From: Margaritifera margaritifera
Taxonomy: Eukaryota > Mollusca > Bivalvia > Unionida > Margaritiferidae
Assembly: GCA_029931535.1 (NCBI GenBank)
Contig: JAQPZY010001628.1
Coordinates: forward strand, 4,106,501-4,170,500
Length of the DNA: 64,000 nt
Reading direction: 5' to 3'
The translations under genes and the position numbers were made by a program. A model generated the notes under the pieces. The model was not told the DNA's origin. It did no database searches and saw only the letters and a list, made by a program, of their open reading frames with translations. Each line of letters starts with the position of its first letter. Position 1 is the stretch's first letter. Of the stretch, positions 47,511-60,060 are shown piece after piece.

Positions 47511-48020
47511 CGGCGCGAAGGTTCGAGGCGCCCGGGGGCAATGTTCTTTAGTGGCGCCCCTACCGAGGCGCCCGGGGGCAATGTTATTTAGTGGCACCCC
47601 TACTTTGCCACAGAGAACAGTTTTTATGTCAGTTGCCAGCCTATAACCCCTCGCCCCATCTACTCCCCGGTTGCAGCTAAAAAAGGGTATTTGGAGCCCT
47701 CGGCAAACCTTCAACCTTGCGCCCCCCCCCCCCCCCCACACACACACATACAATTAACGACTAAGATCGTGAAGATACATGGCCAGACGAGTCCAATGTG
47801 AAAGTCAAAGCATGTAGCGCCACGAACGCGAACACACACACAGAGATTTATTCTTTCCTTCTATTTTTCTCTTTCTATTTTTAGACGGTTATTATCTTCT
47901 GTTTCACGATATTTCTCTTTTTTTATTCATTCAGTTTTTTGCCGCCCCTCCCCCCTCCCCCAATTTTGCTGCCCTAGGCGACCGCCTAGTTTACCTAGTG
48001 ATTAAACCGACCCTGGCTCG
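47511..48020. mobile_element. GC-rich transposon-like segment, hAT-type ends
   Basis: The left end CAGTGGCGGCGCGAAGG and the right end CACTAGG-like...AACCGACCCTGG resemble hAT termini (CAGTGGCGG; CAGGGTCGG on the minus strand), but the two do not match each other. No 8-bp target duplication is seen. Two elements or a mosaic may be present. An internal 57-bp block (CGAGGCGCCCGGGGGCAATG) is duplicated at about 47523 and 47564. The segment contains a C16 run with ACACAC at about 47721-47750 and CCGCCCCTCCCCC near 47942. A diverged relative lies at 31570-31675. No coding capacity. Confidence 0.5.
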
Positions 48021-48024
48021 AGGT

Positions 48025-49635
48025 CAAGTTCCGAATTGTTCAGTGGTATAGCGTTTTAAAAGAAACAACGAAAAAAATATTACTTACACTACAAGGCTAT
48101 TTCCCCCAAGTATGTTTCTATAGCGAAATAAGTGGCAAACCATGTACACGTCCGACGTGGTACTCAAAATTGTCAAAATCGGAGGCAGATTAAGGCTCCA
48201 TTGTTTGAAAGTATGCTAAGTATTTAACAGGAAACGTAGTATTAAAAGTTCTTTAGAAGTCCTATGCTGTTAAGATAACGCTTTGATGATTGTCTCTTAA
48301 AGATGTTTCTTGAAGTTTTAAAACGATAAATTATAAACGATAAAATGATCATAATGCATGTTATTTCTTCTTTTAAGCATTTTAGATTTTTGCCGCAAAG
48401 GTGGTAGGGCTTTGACCATATTTGCCGCACTGTTAACAACAGATTTGTTTTTTGCATCTATATATCAATCTCCACCCCCAAATCTCACACAATTTAATAT
48501 ATTTTCCACATCAAAGTGGAGTTTAGATGCTTTCAAAGCACCACGGTTTGACTGTCAATGCTGAAATCACCAGCGATTCTAGGTTTAATTAAACGATTCC
48601 TTGCTTTGTCAACTTTAAGAGATGTTACGCCTCTCCGCCTGTCAAAATAGCTTTTTTAGGGAGGTTTAAATGATAAACCTTTCATTAAGAGTTTGACTGC
48701 ATGATGAAATAAATGGATAGTCAGACAAAAAAATATTGTTAATTAAAAAAGTGTGAAAGCTTCAAAGTTATGATTATGACACTCCACAAAAATAGTCTAA
48801 TAAACCAAATTAGATAAATGGCTGTGCCTTGTATCTGGAGTTACTTTATGTGCTAGCTTGATACCAATACTCTTGCTACATTTATATTTCTCATATCTTA
48901 ATTGCACGTACATGTACCTAGTTTACATCTGCCACACTAGTCCATGTTGCCTAATGCATCGCTTACGCATACTTGAAGTTCTGGAAACCCTCCAAAATAA
49001 AGAGGAGAAGAATAATTTTGTTTTGTCACCTCCAGTTAGTAACAAGATTCACTGATCGTGTGTTCAGTTTGGCAGACACTTCATCATATGTATTTAATGG
49101 ATAATAAATTAAATCAAACTCATCACCTATACATTATTGCATTATACTATCATAGTTTTTTGATGAGCCATTTAATTTATATTTTGCAGATAGTAAGCTC
49201 ACAGCAGGACATCTAAGATATAAACCTGTTCTGCAATTTGGTATGTTGGTCGTCAAGTATGTGTAAGAATTAATTTGTTTCTCAATCGTCAAAAAATAGA
49301 ACAATTGGTGTCTCAAACTTAAACTTCAGTTTTGTTTCTTCTATCTTTAGTTGTAGGGGTTAGGGTAACAGCTAACATAAATAAATAAATATAAATGTTA
49401 GGATATGCATTCTGTTTTAATTTTCTATATGAAACTTTGAAAAACACCAAAAAGATCTTAACGAAATATACAACTAATATAAACTATTAAATCATTAAAT
49501 TGTTGTAACTGCTCGATCATCGACTTTTGAAATTTGTATGCAACAGACAATATCAAGACTGCTTTATCAAAGTCAATAATTGTATTCCGAAATTCCACAA
49601 AAAGTAGTCTGCTTTATGTATAGCTGTTTTCCACA
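48025..49635. other. No gene recognised
   Basis: AT-rich DNA with no tandem array and no convincing coding frame. Confidence 0.5.
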
Positions 49636-49639
49636 GAAA

Positions 49640-50090
49640 AGGGGATATTATCAATACTGGCGCTTTCTCAAATAATTATACGATTCGTCGGCAATGTCTC
49701 AAATAGCATTCTTTTCCAAAACCAATTCATCAGTCAGATCATACACATTGATTAAGATTACTTCACAGTCCAATCAAAATCTTGAAAGCTCCAATATTTC
49801 ATTTCGCATTTTATTCTTTATTATCCAAATAAAATTGTCTGGACCACCTATTTTTAATTCCAAGAATTCAGCAATCTCAATCTGTTTGGCCTGATGGCAA
49901 TACATTCAAGTCTTGTATGCTCTGAAAATTATTCATAATTGACATTCAGACTCTTTCATTCAAAGCGACTAATTTGGAAGCATACCATATAGATTCTGAG
50001 TAGGCTGATATATGTCATCCCTGTTTCGAATTCAGTAAAAGAGTTGGCAATCATTTCAATGGGGTTTTTGAGTGCAAGCATTTTCTTATT
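49640..50090 (-). pseudogene. Possible LINE endonuclease (ORF2) remnant
   Basis: Downstream on the same strand as the ORF1-like remnant, short minus-strand segments such as CEVILINVYDLTDEL resemble the beta strand of LINE endonucleases that reads xVxLINVYxP. The position (3' of ORF1) is where ORF2 should begin. Stops and frameshifts are frequent and no catalytic motif is certain, so this call rests mainly on context. Confidence 0.25.
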
Positions 50091-50249
50091 CGTTTCCATT
50101 ATTATCTACATCTATTTCCGTTAAAATGAAAGTGAAGAAAAATAAATTCAAAATTGCTTCTTCCAATTTGTAGTTTTATTATATTTGGACCTGCATTTCT
50201 AAACCGCAGAAAGTGTATACATTTTTCATACGTTTTTGATAGAACCTTC

Positions 50250-50825
50250 ACAATGGAATGCTGATTTCTGCTGTACATACGTATGTACATTTTTGTTCGT
50301 AAAACAAAAAGCACGGTTCAGGAAACTCATTTGATTGTGATGAAATGTGTACATATTTTGTACAACTGTTTACATTTTCGATGGAAAGAAACACCTGTAG
50401 TCGATCAAATTTCATGGAGTTGTTCCAGTCGGGAAATTCTTCTACAACCAACTTTCCATTCATAGACAGACCAGAAGGATAAACAACATTCAACATATAA
50501 ACTTTACTTATAATCTTCTCAGTATCTCCAAAATCTCAAAAAATGACTACAATGGGTCTCCTCTGAGTTAGATGATCAGACTTACGAAGACCAAGTCGAT
50601 GTACTCTTGCAATGCACATGTCACTCGAATCCAAATCGAGCATATTTCTACTAAAATCTTTTATAATATTGGCACAATTCTAAACATAATTTACTGCAAT
50701 ACTCGAAAGTATCAGGTTATGAGGCCTACAACGAGTCTCCATGTCAATACATTTATATGCCAGTGCTTTCAGCATATCCGATTGTTTGTTTGTAATTGTT
50801 ATTACTTGATCAAATTTCTGAACAA
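50250..50825 (-). pseudogene. Decayed LINE ORF1-like gene
   Basis: One minus-strand frame stays readable for about 190 codons, with only a TAG (50680-50682) and a TGA (50536-50538). It begins with a helical stretch (FDQVITITNKQSDMLKALA) and ETRCRPHNLILSSI, the position of the RRNNLIIxGI motif that follows the coiled coil in LINE ORF1 proteins. NCANIIKDFSRNMLDLDSSD and IARVHRLGLRKSD then match the I-x-x-A-HR-L/V-G motif. RRPIVVIF comes next, matching the RPIIVKF strand, then the DFGDTEKII helix. These are hallmarks of L1-type ORF1 RNA-binding proteins, from general knowledge of the family. The rest (VYPSGLSMNGKLVVEEFPDW) is diverged. It is a dead copy. Confidence 0.65.
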
Positions 50826-51009
50826 TGTTCATTAATATATTTTTGTAAATTTGACATACCTTGCTTGCAGATCTTTTGTCCTGAACTCAAAATGTTTGTA
50901 AGTTATCATTTTGTCATCCATTGTACTATTTGCTATTTGCATAGTAAAGCATTTCACAACATTTCTGCTCCAAGGGTTGTCCACTGATCAATTCTAGAAC
51001 CCCCTGCTA

Positions 51010-52045
51010 TACAATTTTCCGCCATTTAGCTCAATGATGCAAAGCAATTTTTAGACAAAATTGAGAAGTTAGACGCCATCTGAATCCCCAATATAAAAAT
51101 ACGCAGATACACACAAAGAACCATGACACGAAACACTTCGTCACAAAATTGCTAATGAAAATAACACAAATAGAAATGATTCCACACTAAATATTGGCAC
51201 CCTTAAAAGCACAAGCTCATACTGTCTGCCATTTTGTTTGTGTTTCATACGTGTTAAAATGTACAAACTATAAACTTTCCGCAACAAATGTAGAGGGATG
51301 TCGCGCTTTTATTAGTGACACAATAAAACGAGTTCATTACCCATCAGCTCGAGTTTACACGGCAAGCAATAATAATACATTTAAGTGTATTTGATGTTGC
51401 TAATAGATGTTAATTTTCTCTCCATATAAAATAATAATATCTATTTAGACCAATACGCAAAATAAAATTAAACATGAAGCATTGTAAATATCACTTTACC
51501 GTTAGCAATATCTGTTTGTACAATATTGATGTCATAAAAGAAACCCCATAATTCATACAATTTACTCAGCAAATAAAAAGCCCCCCCCCCCAAAAAAAAA
51601 AAAAGAAAAAAAAAAGAAAGTCTAGAGTTTGTTTTGTCCCATTTCGGCCATTTTAGCCGATATGTATGTCCAATTACAAGAACGGCAAAAATATTTGTAT
51701 GAGTGTAAACTTAAAACTTCATGAGTCTCTTTCTTAGCTGCTTGCACTTTTAGCCACACATCTTTCACGTGCGTCCTATATAATTTTTGTGACACTGATA
51801 CATCTAAATCCATGTCGTCTTCTACACCCTTAACCTGCGTTGCTTAAACAAAAATTTTTGATACTTAAATATTTAATTCAACAAAACAGTGAGGTAATTA
51901 TATATGCATGGTTTATAAATCAGTAATAATGTCTTAAACAAGTACAGAGCTATAAAAATTGCTACAAGTGGGAAATGTTGTGTCTGAGCTTGAAATCAGT
52001 ATCATATGAACCACTGGACTGCTTTATGGGTTAGATCTCCTTTGC
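51010..52045. other. No gene recognised; C/A homopolymer at 51580-51618
   Basis: Apart from a CCCCCCCCCC/AAAAAAAAAA tract, nothing repeats and no frame is convincing. Confidence 0.5.
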
Positions 52046-52049
52046 CATC

Positions 52050-52839
52050 TGTTACGACTCTATGGTCTAGAAAAATGTAACAGAAAGAAAGTGAAACCAA
52101 CAAATCAAGTAAAAATCAACAAGCAATTTATTTCTAGATAATTAAAATGAAAAATCAAAAAGACACTTACAGTAATGTGTATTAAAATCCAAATAATCCA
52201 ATAAGAATTAGTGTTCTAATCACAAGTCCTAAATATAGAATGTTCCGAATTCACGGTTGTATCCTTGAATTTTATGATGTGCCAATGGTCTTCAAAGTCC
52301 TGATGTACTAGTAGTCTTTAATGTGCAGATTTCAAAATGAAGTACTCCAAAATATCTCTGGATAAGTTCACATAAATTCCAAAATCATCAATTAAAAATC
52401 CAAAATCCAAAAGTCTATGAGCACTGTTATAATCCAATGAATATTTAAATAATTCCTCTCTTAAAATTTGGAATTACTTTCCACAACTGTAATAGCTCTT
52501 TACAAGACTGATAGTAATGTCGAAACTGAAAAACTGTCCACTAAACATGGTATATATAAAGATTGGTCACATCACAGAACATTCTAGAATAATAAATGTA
52601 CATGTGACCATTGACAGGTAACTCCTAAGGTATTTCCAGTTTTATCTGTAAAAAAAATCAACCTTGACCTCAAATTGGGAAAACATTTTGTTGATCAAAA
52701 CTATCCTTTAGCTCAAATCTGAAGTAAATAACCTAATTCAAGGACATTAGTTAAACATTTTTGAAGCAAATATTAAAGTCAAGAAATATTTATAATTTCC
52801 CAAAACACCCACAATAGTATATAAACATCATACATAACA
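52050..52839 (-). repeat. Solo LTR, Gmr1-type family, subfamily A
   Basis: 790 bp from TGTTACGACT to ATACATAACA with CATC directly repeated at 52046-52049 and 52840-52843. It is close to the LTRs of the full element throughout, for example the CCAAAATCATCAATTAAAAA and AACATGGTATATATAAAGA blocks. Scattered substitutions and an insertion of about 40 bp near 52588-52730 separate it. It is therefore an older insertion of the same lineage reduced to a solo LTR. Confidence 0.95.
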
Positions 52840-52843
52840 CATC

Positions 52844-54340
52844 AAATATGTGTACGTAGGTTAGTTCAAACTGCTTTTATGAGGCTTTCGTTTTCAATTT
52901 GTTGACCAGCATCAAACACGAACAGAGAATTCATTTCGATGACCATTATATGCGTGTCGAAAATCAAACCGCTTATTATCGAAAGCTCTGAGGAGAGTGG
53001 TTTAGGAAGTAGATAGTTTGTTTTTGACAGCATATATTGACACACGTTCGATTTGTTGCTTGATCAAAATCTGAATTAAATTGATAATTCAATTTTAATG
53101 TGTATTTCAGAAAACGGAGAGATTAAATTGGGTTCTGCATTCGATTGCATTGTCTTTTTCTATTCCTGGGAAGAAAAACAAAATTTGTATCTGACGTTTT
53201 AAGCTGTTTAAAAGCTGCCTAAAAGCTAAATATTTTTAAGTTGACCGTTTCTTCATAATGGTAAAAACAAAAATAACGTTAATCTTAATATTAACTGGTA
53301 AACACGCTAAACCTAGAACTCCTTCTATGCCTCGCTATGGCAAATATCCATCTCATTTATTATATATCCACAGCTCTGACAAGACAAACCCCTTCCAGAT
53401 CATGATCCAAACGTCAAAAATCCAAAATCAGTTACATTAAGTGTGTGTCCTCCTGCTTTGACAGCATGCATGCAAAGTTTTGGCAATTTTTTAAATATAA
53501 ATATCACTGTAATTGCAATTCTAATATATTTAAAGTTTGATCCCATACCAGGGACCCCATTGGAGGAGCTAAAACTCTTAGATGTTTATCATATGGGCTA
53601 CCTTTGTATCAATTCTGGTGAATTACTACCCAGCAGTTTAGAAGGAGATAGAGTTACAGACAAACAGAGAGATGGAGGGTGTCTCAATATCTCCCGCTAA
53701 AGCGTAGTGATAATGAAGTACTCAAATCTCAATCATAGACTAAAACCAATAATTATTATTTGAGTAGGATCTTGAGGGAGGCTAACAATGAATACCGTAT
53801 TTACTTCGAAATCAGGCCATTGACGTTAATATCAGCATGGATTTATTTTGTTATTTTCCGCGATTTTTATCAGTGCGTTCAACTTCTACCCAGATTCTGA
53901 CATTGAACGTAAACGATTTCAATTTATTTCAGTAGGCCAAAAGTATAGCGTGCCTATCAGGGACATTTAACTCCATTGTTCAAAAAGTTTGCGCTAACTT
54001 AAATCAAGTAGTACATGTGCCATATAGTGGGAATATCGTGCCAAAATTGTCTTTTTTGTTTAAAATCCTGAGATTTATATTTACGGAAATTTAATCGCAT
54101 TAGTTGACTTTGACAAAGAAGATATATGCTCTGCACAATCTCATAACATAAATAAGATATATAAAAAAAACGGCAAAAGGATGCAATAATATTTGCAACG
54201 GTCATACATGTAAGTTCCTAGCTAAGCAAAAATTTTATGTAAGTATGATCATCAGTAACTGTTGTAGGTCCTTTATGGGACTGCTTACAATATATCTGCC
54301 AAATTTTCCTTAGCAATAAATTAGGAAGATACCAGTTACT
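52844..54340. other. No gene recognised
   Basis: AT-rich sequence. Short frames at 53258-53700 show no family motif. Confidence 0.5.
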
Positions 54341-54346
54341 GGCAGT

Positions 54347-54766
54347 GATATATGAATGGAGCTCCAACTTAGTTAACTAGGGACGAGTGCCTAAATCAAT
54401 TATTGGCAGTGAAATATGAACGGAGCCTCTACTTAGTTATCTAGGGGAAAGTGCCTAAATCAATTACTGGCAGTGATATATGAATTGAGCTCCGACTTAG
54501 TTAATAGGGGAGGATGCCTAAATCAATTACTGCTGGCAGTGATATATGAATGGAGCTCCGACTTAGTTAATAGGGGAAAGTGCCTAATCATTTACAGTCA
54601 TATATGAATGGAACTCCGACTTAGTTAATAGGGGAAAGTGATTAATCATTTAGAGTCATATATGAATGGAGCTCCGACTTACTTAATAGGGGAAAGTGCC
54701 TAATCATTTACAGTCATATATGAATGGAACTCCGACTTTGTTAACTAGGAGAGAGCGCCTAAATCA
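54347..54766. repeat. 58-66 bp minisatellite, 7 copies
   Basis: Seven units begin GATATATGAATGGAGCTCC or CATATATGAATGGAACTCC. The first three are 63-66 bp and contain CCTAAATCAATTACTGGCAG. The last four are about 58 bp with CCTAATCATTTACAG. Two length classes placed side by side suggest that a deletion variant spread along the right half. Confidence 0.93.
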
Positions 54767-54910
54767 CATAAAAAGCACCAATAGGACTTCGGTTCATATT
54801 ACAAAATACAATCAGTGAACTACACATTAGCTCCCTGTTATAAAAGATAAATATACTGTAATTTCCTGGTTGCTATTGCTTCTAAGATTAAGATTATAGA
54901 TCGAAACAAC

Positions 54911-57900
54911 ATCGAACTGTACCATCTTCTTAATGTCATATTGATTTGTAAATCGAACTGTGCCATCTTCTTCATGTCATATTGATTTGTAAATCGAACT
55001 GTGCTATCTTCTTAATGTCATATTGATTTGTAAATCGAACTGTACCATCTTCTTAATGTCATATTGATTTGTAAATCGAACTGTGCCATCTTCTTCATGT
55101 CATATTGATTTGTAAATCAAACTGTGCCATCTTCTTAATGTCATATTGATTTGTAAATCGAACTGTACCATCTTCTTAATGTCATATTGATTTATAAATT
55201 GAACTGTACCATCTGCTTAATGTCATATTGATTTGCAAATCGAATTGTACCATCTTCTTAATGTCATATTGATATGTAAATCGAACTGTGCCATCTTCTT
55301 AATGTCATATTGATTTGTAAATCGAACTGTACCATCTTCTTAATGTCATATTGATTTGTAAATCGAACTGTACCATCTTCTTAATGTCATATTGATATGT
55401 AAATCGAACTGTGCCATCTTCTTAATGTCATATTGATTTGTAAATCGAACTGTGCCATCTTCTTATGTCATATTCATTTGCAAATCGAACTGTACCATCT
55501 TCTTAATGTCATATTGATATGTAAATCGAACTGTGCCATCTTCTTAGTGTCATATTGATTTATAAATTGAACTGTACCATCTGCTTAATGTCATATTGAT
55601 TTGTAAATCAAACTGTGCATTTCTTAGTGTCATATTGATTTATAAATTGAACTGTACCATCTGCTTAATGTCATATTGATATGTAAATCGAACTGTACCA
55701 TCTTCTTAATGTCATATTGATATGTAAATCGAACTGTACCATCTTCTTAATGTCATATTGATTTGTAAATCGAACTGTGCCATCTTCTTAATGTCATATT
55801 GATTTGCAAATCGAACTGTACCATCTTCTTAATGTCATATTGATATGTAAATCGAACTGTGCCATCTTTTTAATGTCATATTGATTTGTAAATCGAACTG
55901 TGCCATCTTCTTAATGTCATATTGATTTGTAAATCAAACTGTGCCATCTTCTTAATGTCATATTGATTTGTAAATCAAACTGTGCCATCTTAATGTCATA
56001 TTGATTTGTAAATCGAACTGTGCCATCTTCTTAATGTCATATTGATTTGTAAATCGAACTGTACCATCTTCTTAATGTCATATTGATATGTATATCGAAC
56101 TGTGCCATCTTCTTAATGTCATATTGATTTGTAAATCAAACTGTGCCATTTTCTTAATGTCATATTGATTTGTAAATCGAACTGTGCCATCTTCTTAATG
56201 TCATATTGATTTGTAAATCGAACTGTGCCATCTTCTTAATGTCATATTGATATGTAAATCGAACTGTACCATCTTCTTAATGTCATATTGATTTGTAAAT
56301 CGAACTGTACCATCTTCTTAATGTCATATTGATTTGTAAATCGAACTGTACCATCTTCTTAATGTCATATTGATTTGTAAATCGAACTGTGCCATCTTCT
56401 TAATGTCATATTGATTTGTAAATCGAACTGTACCATCTTCTTAATGTCATATTGATATGTAAATCGAACTGTACCATCTTCTTAATGTCATATTGATTTG
56501 TAAATCGAACTGTGCCATCTTCTTAATGTCATATTGATTTGTAAATCGAACTGTACCATCTTCTTAATGTCATATTGATTTGTAAATCGAACTGTACCAT
56601 CTTCTTAATGTCATATTGATTTGTAAATCGAACTGTGCCATCCTCTTAATGTCATATTGATTTGTAACTCAAACTGTGCCATCTTCTTAATGTCATATTG
56701 ATTTGTAAATCGAACTGTACCATCTTCTTAATGTCATATTGATTTGTAAATCGAACTGTGCCATCTTCTTAATGTCATATTGATTTGTAAATCGAACTGT
56801 GCCATCTTCTTATGTCATATTGATTTGCAAATCGAACTGTACCATCTTCTTAATGTCATATTGATATGTAAATCGAACTGTGCAATCTTCTTAGTGTCAT
56901 ATTGATTTATAAATTGAACTGTACCATCTGCTTAATGTCATATTGATTTGTAAATCAAACTGTGCCATCTTCTTAGTGTCATATTGATTTATAAATTGAA
57001 CTGTACCATCTGCTTAATGTCATATTGATATGTAAATCGAACTGTACCATCTTCTTAATGTCATATTGATATGTAAATCGAACTGTACCATCTTCTTAAT
57101 GTCATATTGATTTGTAAATCGAACTGTGCCATCTTCTTAATGTCATATTGATTTGCAAATCGAACTGTACCATCTTCTTAATGTCATATTGATATGTAAA
57201 TCGAACTGTGCCATCTTCTTAATGTCATATTGATTTGCAAATCGAACTGTACCATCTTCTTAATGTCATATTGATATGTAAATCGAACTGTGCCATCTTC
57301 TTAATGTCATATTGATTTGTAAATCGAACTGTGCCATCTTCTTAATGTCATATTGATTTGTAAATCGAACTGTGCCATCTTCTTAATGTCATATTGATTT
57401 GTAAATCGAACTGTGCCATCTTCTTAATGTCATATTGATTTGTAAATCAAACTGTGCCATCTTCTTAATGTCATATTAATTTGTAAATCGAACTGTGCCA
57501 TCTTCTTAATGTCATATTGATTTGTAAATCAAACTGTGCCATCTTCTTAATGTCATATTGATTTGTAAATCGAACTGTGCCATCTTTTTAATGTCATATT
57601 GATTTGTAAATCAAACTGTGCCATCTTCTTAATGTCATATTGATTTGTAAATCAAACTGTGCCATCTTCTTAATGTCATATTGATTTGTAAATCAAACTG
57701 TGCCATCTTCTTAATGTCATATTGATATGTAAATCGAACTGTGCCATCTTCTTAATGTCATATTGATTTGTAAATCAAACTGTGCCATCTTCTTAATGTC
57801 ATATTGATATGTAAATCGAACTGTGCCATCTTCTTAATGTCATATTGATTTGCAAATCAAACTGTGCCATTTTCTTAATGTCATATTGATTTGTAAATCG

Positions 57901-59537
57901 AACTGTGCCATCTTCTTAATGTCATATTGATTTGTAAATCGAACTGTGCCATCTTCTTAATGTCATATTGATTTGTAAATCGAACTGTACCATCTTCTTA
58001 ATGTCATATTGATTTGTAAATCGAACTGTACCATCTTCTTAATGTCATATTGATTTTTAAATCGAACTGTACCATCTTCTTAATGTCATATTGATTTGTA
58101 AATCGAACTGTACCATCTTCTTAATGTCATATTGATTTGTAAATCGAACTGTACCATCTTCTTAATGTCATATTGATTTGTAAATCGAACTGTACCATCT
58201 TCTTAATGTCATATTGATTTGTAAATCGAACTGTGCCATCTTCTTAATGTCATATTGATTTGTAAATCGAACTGTGCCATCTTCTTAATGTCATATTGAT
58301 TTGTAAATCGAACTGTGCCATCTTCTTAATGTCATATTGATTTGTAAATCGAACTGTACCATCTTCTTAATGTCATATTGATATGTAAATCGAACTGTAC
58401 CATCTTCTTAATGTCATATAGATTTGTAAATCGAACTGTGCCATCTTCTTAATGTCATATTGATTTGTAAATCGAACTGTACCATCTTCTTAATGTCATA
58501 TTGATTTGTAAATCGAACTGTGCCATCTTCTTAATGTCATATTGATTTGTAAATCGAACTGTACCATCTTCTTAATGTCATATTGATATGTAAATCGAAC
58601 GGTACCATCTTCTTAATGTCATATTGATTTGTAAATCGAACTGTACCATCTTCTTAATGTCATATTGATTTGTAAATCGAACTGTGCCATCTTCTTAATG
58701 TCATATTGATTTGTAAATCGAACTGTGCCATCTTCTTAATGTCATATTGATTTGTAAATCGAACTGTGCCATCTTCTTAATGTCATATTGATTTGTAAAT
58801 CGAACTGTGCCATCTTCTTAATGTCATATTGATTTGTAAATCGAACTGTGCCATCTTCTTAATGTCATATTGATTTGTAAATCGAACTGTACCATCTTCT
58901 TCATGTCATATTGATATGTAAATCGAACTGTACCATCTTCTTAATGTCATATTGATTTGTAAATCGAACTGTACCATCTTCTTAATGTCATATTGATTTG
59001 TAAATCGAACTGTGCCATCTTCTTAATGTCATATTGATTTGTAAATCGAACTGTACCATCTTCTTAATGTCATATTGATTTGTAAATCGAACTGTACCAT
59101 CTTCTTAATGTCATATTGATTTGTAAATCGAACTGTGCCATCTTCTTAATGTCATATTGATTTGTAAATCGAACTGTACCATCTTCTTAATGTCATATTG
59201 ATTTGTAAATCGAACTGTACCATCTTCTTAATGTCATATTGATTTGTAAATCGAACTGTACCATCTTCTTAATGTCATATTGATTTGTAAATCGAACTGT
59301 ACCATCTTCTTAATGTCATATTGATTTGTAAATCGAACTGTACCATCTTCTTAATGTCATATTGATTTGTAAATCGAACTGTACCATCTTCTTAATGTCA
59401 TATTGATTTGTAAATCGAACTGTACCATCTTCTTAATGTCATTTTGATTTGTAAATCGAACTGTACCATCTTCTTAATGTCATATTGATTTGTAAATCGA
59501 ACTGTACCATCTTCTTAATGTCATATTGATTTGCAAA
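54911..59537. repeat. 41-bp satellite, about 113 copies (4.6 kb)
   Basis: A nearly uninterrupted head-to-tail array of a 41-bp unit with fixed words AATCGAACTGT, CCATCTTCTTAATG and TCATATTGATTTGTA. Variation is concentrated at a few sites: GTACC/GTGCC, ATCGAAC/ATCAAAC, GATTTG/GATATG, TCTGCTTAATG, TTTATAAATTG. Variant patterns recur at a distance (see findings), and the right part (after about 57950) is more homogeneous than the left. The array starts after ATCGAAACAAC and ends in TTGCAAAGGAAATG. No open frame runs through it, because 41 is not a multiple of three. Confidence 0.98.
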
Positions 59538-59539
59538 GG

Positions 59540-60060
59540 AAATGCAGCTTCCTCCTCCATACACTTCCACATCATTCCTCTCACATGATTGACTTTAACT
59601 ATAAATAACATAATATTTATATTTTGAATAAAAGATAACATCATTTGTCATGTTGCTTCTAAATATTAACGTTTTATATGGTATGGCATGTGAGAAACTA
59701 CTCCTAGCTGTTAGTTATATATAAAGCAAAATATAATTGGCCAAAGATCCAGTAATGATATTTCTGTCTTGAGTGTTCAATGAACTTGTAGTAAAATTAG
59801 GAAAGGAGACACGAAGTAAGTGGTGAAACTTTAACAATTGCAGGATGAAAAAAAATCTGTAAGAATTCGTCTTAAATTATGAGCAATCTCCCTATCTGTT
59901 CAAAACAAAAATAATTTTAACCAATATGTTTACAGCTGCGATGTGGTGTTCGAAATCTTCAATATATCAGTCTTTATTATAAACCTTCTGATCTACGGTG
60001 ATTAGATGTCGTTCACAATGTTAGCGTAACAGAAATATGTAGCTAGGTTTTAAAATAGCC
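59540..60060. other. No gene recognised
   Basis: Spacer between the 41-bp satellite and the 40-bp array. AT-rich, no coding signal. Confidence 0.6.

Noticed and set aside
47457..47753. 98-codon Gly/Ala/Arg-rich minus-strand frame
   Set aside because: Falls in the GC-rich transposon-like repeat with a C-run; composition is that of the repeat, not a protein.
54911..59537. CRISPR array, because of many regularly spaced repeats
   Set aside because: Units are contiguous with no unique spacers, and the genome is eukaryotic. It is a satellite.
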